From assembly GCA_040755725.1 (NCBI GenBank), contig JBFMAI010000033.1, forward strand, positions 24,453-88,452: a stretch of DNA of 64,000 nt, read 5' to 3'. The notes under the pieces are model-generated. The model was not told the origin of the DNA. It searched no databases and saw only the letters and a program-made list of their open reading frames with translations. The translations under genes and the position numbers were made by a program. This document shows positions 61,101 through 64,000 of the stretch, piece after piece. How positions within the stretch are numbered: the first letter of the stretch is position 1; the number at the start of each line of letters is the position of its first letter. This DNA is from JBFMAI01 sp040755725. Lineage in GTDB: Bacteria; Planctomycetota; Phycisphaerae; UBA1845; Fen-1342.

Positions 61101-61675
61101 AGCGCCTGACACTCGCCCGGCATGGCCCCGTTCGGCACGTTGCCACGGCGATCGTGCTGCCGCCGGGTGCCGAGATCGCCGCGCAACTCGCAGAAAACAT
61201 CGACCCCGAGATTCGTCGACGTTCCGAGCTGGCCGCCGAGGACATCGTCGTCGCTTACGAGGAGGCCCGCGGGTGGACCTGTGAGCGCGTCGGGCATCTC
61301 AAGATCGGTTTCGACGTGCGCAGCCTCGGTCCGGCCGACCCGCAGACCGGCTACCGCGACCCCGTCGAAGGCATCCGTCGGATCGAGGTCAAGGGCCGCA
61401 CGCGCGGCCAGCCGATTCGCTTGACCACCAACGAGTGGTATAAGGCCGCCCAGCTCGGCGACACGTACTGGCTCTACGTGGTCTGGGACCCGCTCAACAA
61501 TCCGAGCCCGGAGCCCGTGCGCATCCGAAACCCGGTCAAGCACCTCGACCACGCCAAGCGCGAGGTCGTGGCGGCAAGGTATTATGACATTCCGGCTGAG
61601 GCGGTGGACCAAGCAGCATGCCGCGATCCTGATCTTCCGCACAACACTGACCCTGACAAGAAGAAACAGCGATGA
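58124..61675 (+). CDS. SNF2-family helicase with DUF3883 (DISARM DrmD-like)
   Basis: The 1183-residue protein has motif I ADDPGAGKTIMAGLLIKELK (with HQIEAVYLRM before it), motif II VIDEAHKCSAY, motif III LLLTATPHHGDDDRF, motif V ATEAAGEGINLPFCHLMINY and motif VI EQRLGRIHRIGQ. The C-terminus is DUF3883-like (AYEEARGWTCERVGHLKIGF, RRIEVKGRTRG). Length, N-terminus and a following DUF1156 methylase match DrmD of class 1 DISARM, a phage-restriction system. Related helicase plus DUF1156 arrays (ARMADA-like) are an alternative. The next start overlaps its stop in an ATGA. Confidence 0.75.
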   Translation: MTISEHPIGQRIRLPGHFPEPVVLESVRSLGTGVECRVRLPDGTPDEAILSQEEAEAIFGKREAGAVRLATADPERVRLLVESARIRLAYAHDKQFAVSLSGIRTLPHQIEAVYLRMLPQPRLRYLLADDPGAGKTIMAGLLIKELKLRQAIERILILCPAPLTIQWQDELLRWFGEPFDIIFAAVDQQQFVNPWQRSNQVVASLDYAKQDDVRERVWQQRWDMVVIDEAHKCSAYTKRSASRGDEPDKTKRYQLAERLTSQADHVLLLTATPHHGDDDRFAHFVRLIDPDLFPEPHRLADRAGEIRRDILRLGPECPWALRRLKEDLKDIHGRRLFPDRHAHTVTFRLNREEYDLYKAVTAFINRFLPQAAGRKKASVALARTVLQRRLASSTYAICESIRRRLERQQVLLQELEELPPKQLAKRLAQLQGQITDFEQDEDDLDEEVRDRLTDETTAAVELDQLRAEIAALQDLHAQAKRVRDHARDSKLEALKQCLEKATFHELADGRGKLLIFTEHRDTLTYLCEHLKRWRYSTCDIHGGMNPHDRKRAQEQFRTAAQVCVATEAAGEGINLPFCHLMINYDLPWNPTRLEQRLGRIHRIGQERDCHVFNFVASDSDEGQPIVEGRILHRLLEKLDQMRVVLADRIFDVIGEVLSLNDVNLPEMLRDAAHDPRRLDEYIDRIEKIDPLRLKSYEEATGVALARASVDFSSFQRSNAEAEERRLMPKYVEKHFVEAAKEVGLKIEPRADGLWRVEHVLADLRSERLGAVRRLGKPESAYRKLTFHKEHLDLDQHLDAVLLGPGHPLYATVDERLNELLAPLAGGVAFFVDVAAEAAYRLHFFEMAIRGQKTTGEPDTLFAELIAVREDPQAPPAERFSVVPADVLIDLPAHPKPPAEIDRLDPTPASDFLKSTYQMEVRGRCQKERQHFVGVCRDYLDRSFDARVRAAQDRVMNLRAREAMAPEVGIARQRAENDLADLQRTRKERMEALERLTLARHGPVRHVATAIVLPPGAEIAAQLAENIDPEIRRRSELAAEDIVVAYEEARGWTCERVGHLKIGFDVRSLGPADPQTGYRDPVEGIRRIEVKGRTRGQPIRLTTNEWYKAAQLGDTYWLYVVWDPLNNPSPEPVRIRNPVKHLDHAKREVVAARYYDIPAEAVDQAACRDPDLPHNTDPDKKKQR

Positions 61676-62504
61676 ATGACGACCGCCGACTCATCGAGGA
61701 CTACCTCCCCATCCAGGCCATCAGCAAGGAGGCCTCGCGGGAAAAGTCCATCCGCAAGGGGCATATCTCGACGCTGCACCTCTGGTGGGCGCGGCGGCCG
61801 CTGGTGGCGTGTCGGGCGGCGGTGTACGGGGCGCTGGTGCCGGCGTCGCAATTCGTGCCCGAGAACGGCCCCGACAACAAGAAGCAGAGCCTCGGCCGGG
61901 CGAACGCGGCGAAGTTCGTGATCGAGCTGTGCAAGTACCCCGGCAGCCCGCGGGTCATTGCCGAGGCGCAGAAGCACATCCTCGACGCGCACGCCGAGCG
62001 CCTCACTGCCGAGTTGGCGGAGGCGGCCGGGACGGGGCAGTGGCCCGCGTGGGTCGAGGAGTTCAAGTGGCCCAAGGCCGAGAAGCAGGTCACGCGGCAC
62101 GACATCGAAAATGGCCGGGCCCCGCGGCCGCGTGTGCTGGACATGTTCGCTGGCGGCGGGGCGATCCCACTGGAGGCGCTGCGGCTGGGCTGCGAAGCCT
62201 ACGCGCTGGACCTGAATCCGGTGGCCCACATCATCGAACTCTGCACCCTCGTCTATCCGCAGAAGTACGGCAAGCCCGATCCGAGCGTGCCAGGAATGAC
62301 CGGCCCACGACAGGCCGGAGGCCTGTCATCCACCTGGGGCGGTCTGGCCGAAGAGGTCCGCTACTGGGGCAACTGGGTGCTCGAGCGCGTCCGCCGCGAG
62401 ATCGGCGACCTCTATCCCCCCATCCCCGACCCCGAGTACAAGGGGAAGCGTTCCGAAATCGAGTTTGACCGCAAGACCGGCCAATGGGTGGTGAGAAGTG
62501 GGAG

Positions 62505-62595
62505 GACAGGCGTCCCGCCTGTCGAAACGGGAGGTGGGAGGACAGGCGCCCCGCCTGTCGAAACGGGAGGTGGGAGGACAGGCGTCTCGCCTGTC
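62505..62595 (+). repeat. three tandem 36-base REP units
   Basis: GACAGGCG-TCC-CGCCTGTC and two variants start at 62505, 62541 and 62577, a period of exactly 36 bases. They keep the frame open and are read as three blocks like GRTGVPPVETGG. Confidence 0.9.
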
Positions 62596-63055
62596 GCCCA
62601 GGGTGACTTGTTTCAGACGCGGCGGCACCTCCCCCATTGGCAGACGGGCGGCTCGGTTTATTTCGTCACCTTCTCCACCCGGAAAGTCCAATTGCCCGAT
62701 GCCTGCCGGCAAATCATCCTCGACGCCTGCCGTCATTGGGACGGCACGAAGATCCGCTTGCACCTGGCTTGCGTCATGCCCGACCATGTACATGCCATCA
62801 TGGAGCCGCTGTCGGAAGCCGAAGGACGCTTCCACGACCTTTCGAAGGTGCTCCACAGCATCAAGAGTTTCGCTGCCCACGAGGTGAACAAAGTCCTCAA
62901 CCGCACGGGGCCACTGTGGGAAGAGGAGAGTTGGGACAGGATTATCCGCGATGAAAAGGACTACGAGGAGAAGTGGAACTACATTCTCAATAATCCGGTC
63001 AAAGCAGGGTTGGCAGACAGCGCCGAGCGATATCCCTTCCTCTATGTGAACGCCG
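62596..63055 (+). mobile_element. REP-associated tyrosine transposase (RAYT, Y1 type) read in frame
   Basis: The insert reads TRRHLPHWQTGGSVYFVTFS, CRHWDGTKIRLHLACVMPDH, then HVHAIMEPL. The HVH in MPDHVHAIM is the HUH metal motif and the Tyr in KWNYILNNPVKAGL is the likely nucleophile, both in the Y1 (IS200-like) RAYT layout. There is no separate start near the insert and no stop; it is continuous with the methylase frame. Confidence 0.88.
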
Positions 63056-63077
63056 AGGCAAGGGATGCGACAGGCGA

Positions 63078-63096
63078 GACAGGCGAGACGCCTGTC
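63078..63096 (+). repeat. downstream REP palindrome of the RAYT unit
   Basis: GACAGGCG-AGA-CGCCTGTC is a fourth copy of the same palindrome, preceded by a partial repeat, on the far side of the transposase. Confidence 0.85.
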
Positions 63097-63506
63097 ATCC
63101 CTCTTGAGCCTCCGCCGGGGTATCTCACGCCCGTCGCCTACCTCTGGACGCGGACGGTCAAGTGCAAGAACCCCGCCTGTGGCGCGACCGTGCCGCTGGT
63201 CCGCCAGACCTGGCTGTGCAAGAAGGCGAAGCGCTACGTCGCCTTGGCGATGCACGCGACGAAGGGATCCGGGCGCGTGACGTTCGAGGTCGTCGAGAGC
63301 GACACGGAAGCGGGCCTGGGCTTCGACCCGGCCGGCTTCAGCAAGGCGGGCAACGCCACCTGCCCCTTCTGCGGCACGGTGGCCGACAACAGTTACGTCA
63401 AATCGGAAGGCCGCGCCGGGCGGATGGGCACGCAGCCGATGGCCGTGGTCTGCACCCGGCCGGGCGCGCGCGGCAAGGTATACCTGGCCGCCGATTCGCT
63501 TCCCCC

Positions 63507-63536
63507 TCTCCCGCCGGGAGAGGGCCGGGGTGAGGG
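63507..63536 (+). repeat. second type of palindrome inside the methylase gene
   Basis: CCCTCTCCC-GCCG-GGAGAGGG followed by CCGGGGTGAGGG is an abundant bacterial repeat form. It is read in frame as LPPLPPGEGRGEG, an extra loop. Confidence 0.75.
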
Positions 63537-63858
63537 CTCCTACCTGCCCGACGATGATGCCATCCGGCGCCGCATCGACGAGCTGTGCCGGCGCACCGGC
63601 CTCACCATGCCCGATGAGCCGATTACTACTGACGCAAAAAACTCGTGCTGGACGCACCTCTACGGCCTGACGACGTTCGGCCACCTCTTCACGCCGCGGC
63701 AGATGCTCTGCCTGCTGACGTTCACCGCGGCCGTGCGGGAGCTCATCGGAGAGGTGGCGAACGTGTCGCTTGATGAGGAACAAGCAAAGGTGCTGGGGAC
63801 GTGTTTGGCGCTCACAATCGACAGAATGGCGGATTGGAACAGCTGCCTTTGCACATGG

Positions 63859-64000
63859 GTGGCCAGAGACAATGAGCCTATCCCATAACCTCGGCGGCGC
63901 GGAAGGTAATGTAGGCGCAGACCAAGTGTAGCATAGCGGTGTAGTTAGCGACTTTCTTCTCCCAGCGGATGAGCAGGCGTCGAAAACGATTGAGCCAGGA
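63859..64000 (-). mobile_element. IS5-type insertion sequence (3' end, continues beyond the window)
   Basis: The methylase reading stops making sense after DWNSCLCTW (about 63858). From there, the minus strand carries the C-terminus of a transposase. The probable terminal repeat begins near GTGGCCAGAGACAATGAGCC. The full element and its target duplication are outside the window. Confidence 0.75.
63878..64000 (-). CDS. IS5-family transposase, C-terminal part
   Basis: The minus strand reads SWLNRFRRLLIRWEKKVANY and TAMLHLVCAYITFRAAEVMG before a TAG stop. The FRRLxxRWEKK-xNY-xAMLHLVCAYI ending is that of IS5-group DDE transposases. The DDE catalytic residues lie beyond the right edge. Confidence 0.85.
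   Translation of the reverse strand, partial: SWLNRFRRLLIRWEKKVANYTAMLHLVCAYITFRAAEVMG

Larger units (their letters stand above)
61672..63888 (+). pseudogene. DUF1156 DNA methylase (DrmMI-like), invaded and truncated
   Basis: The frame codes for 738 residues. It starts DDRRLIEDYLPIQAISKEAS with the DUF1156 helix KGHISTLHLWWARRPLVACR, then AdoMet motif I VLDMFAGGGAIPLEALRLGC. A 205-codon insert (about 62494-63108) holds a transposase domain and REPs. The methylase resumes at PPGYLTPVAYLWTRTV with a zinc ribbon (CKNPACGATVPL ... TCPFCGTV). It ends early after DWNSCLCTW where an IS element begins; the catalytic part with its target-recognition region is incomplete. The normal product would be an adenine methylase guarding host DNA. 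Confidence 0.75.

Overview
The window is GC-rich DNA from a bacterium that is most likely a planctomycete, perhaps of the Phycisphaerae. The clues are a secreted WD40-type protein ending in two dockerin-like calcium loops, a PEP-CTERM protein, many GTG starts, and palindromic repeats read in frame through genes. The taxonomic placement is inference from gene style; no rRNA is present.

The left 12.8 kb is ordinary chromosome. It holds the dockerin protein (cut by the window edge), a GT-C glycosyltransferase, a small zinc-ribbon protein, an M48 membrane protease, a LON-domain protein, recO, a small conserved gene coupled to a dipeptide epimerase, rnpA overlapping a GT28 glycosyltransferase, a PEP-CTERM protein with terminator, tRNA-Gly(GCC), a sugar transferase and tRNA-Asn(GTT).

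From about 13.0 to 16.6 kb, just after tRNA-Asn, lies a small conflict-type island. It encodes a TIR protein, a divergent class III nucleotidyl cyclase-like protein, a degenerate copy of the DUF2924 gene, and on the other strand a zinc metallopeptidase with a small partner protein. Both halves look like signalling or defence modules of a kind not clearly named.

From about 16.6 to 57.4 kb there is a near-complete siphovirus-like prophage. The integration module (DUF2924 protein, large serine recombinase, helper) comes first. An early region follows with a sigma-70-like factor, RecE-type nuclease, Sak4-like ATPase, DUF669 SSB-like protein, RusA-like resolvase, DUF4406 protein and phosphoesterase. 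Replication is served by a helicase split by a LAGLIDADG intein and a primase-polymerase/RepA-like ATPase, followed by an iteron-like array and a ParB-methylase fusion. A counter-oriented regulator cluster precedes the late operon: terminase, phage tRNA(CAT), portal, protease-capsid fusion, decoration and neck proteins, tail tube, G/GT-like chaperones, two lipoproteins, tape measure and tail or fibre proteins. Three copies of a hairpin followed by a conserved tail sit ahead of the integration, recombination and head modules. I recognised no endolysin.

From 57.9 kb to the end is the start of a DISARM-like defence operon: an excisionase-like HTH, a DrmD-like SNF2 helicase with DUF3883, and a DUF1156 (DrmMI-like) methylase. 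The methylase gene has been entered in frame by a REP-associated tyrosine transposase flanked by its REP palindromes, and is then cut off by an IS5-type element that runs out of the window.
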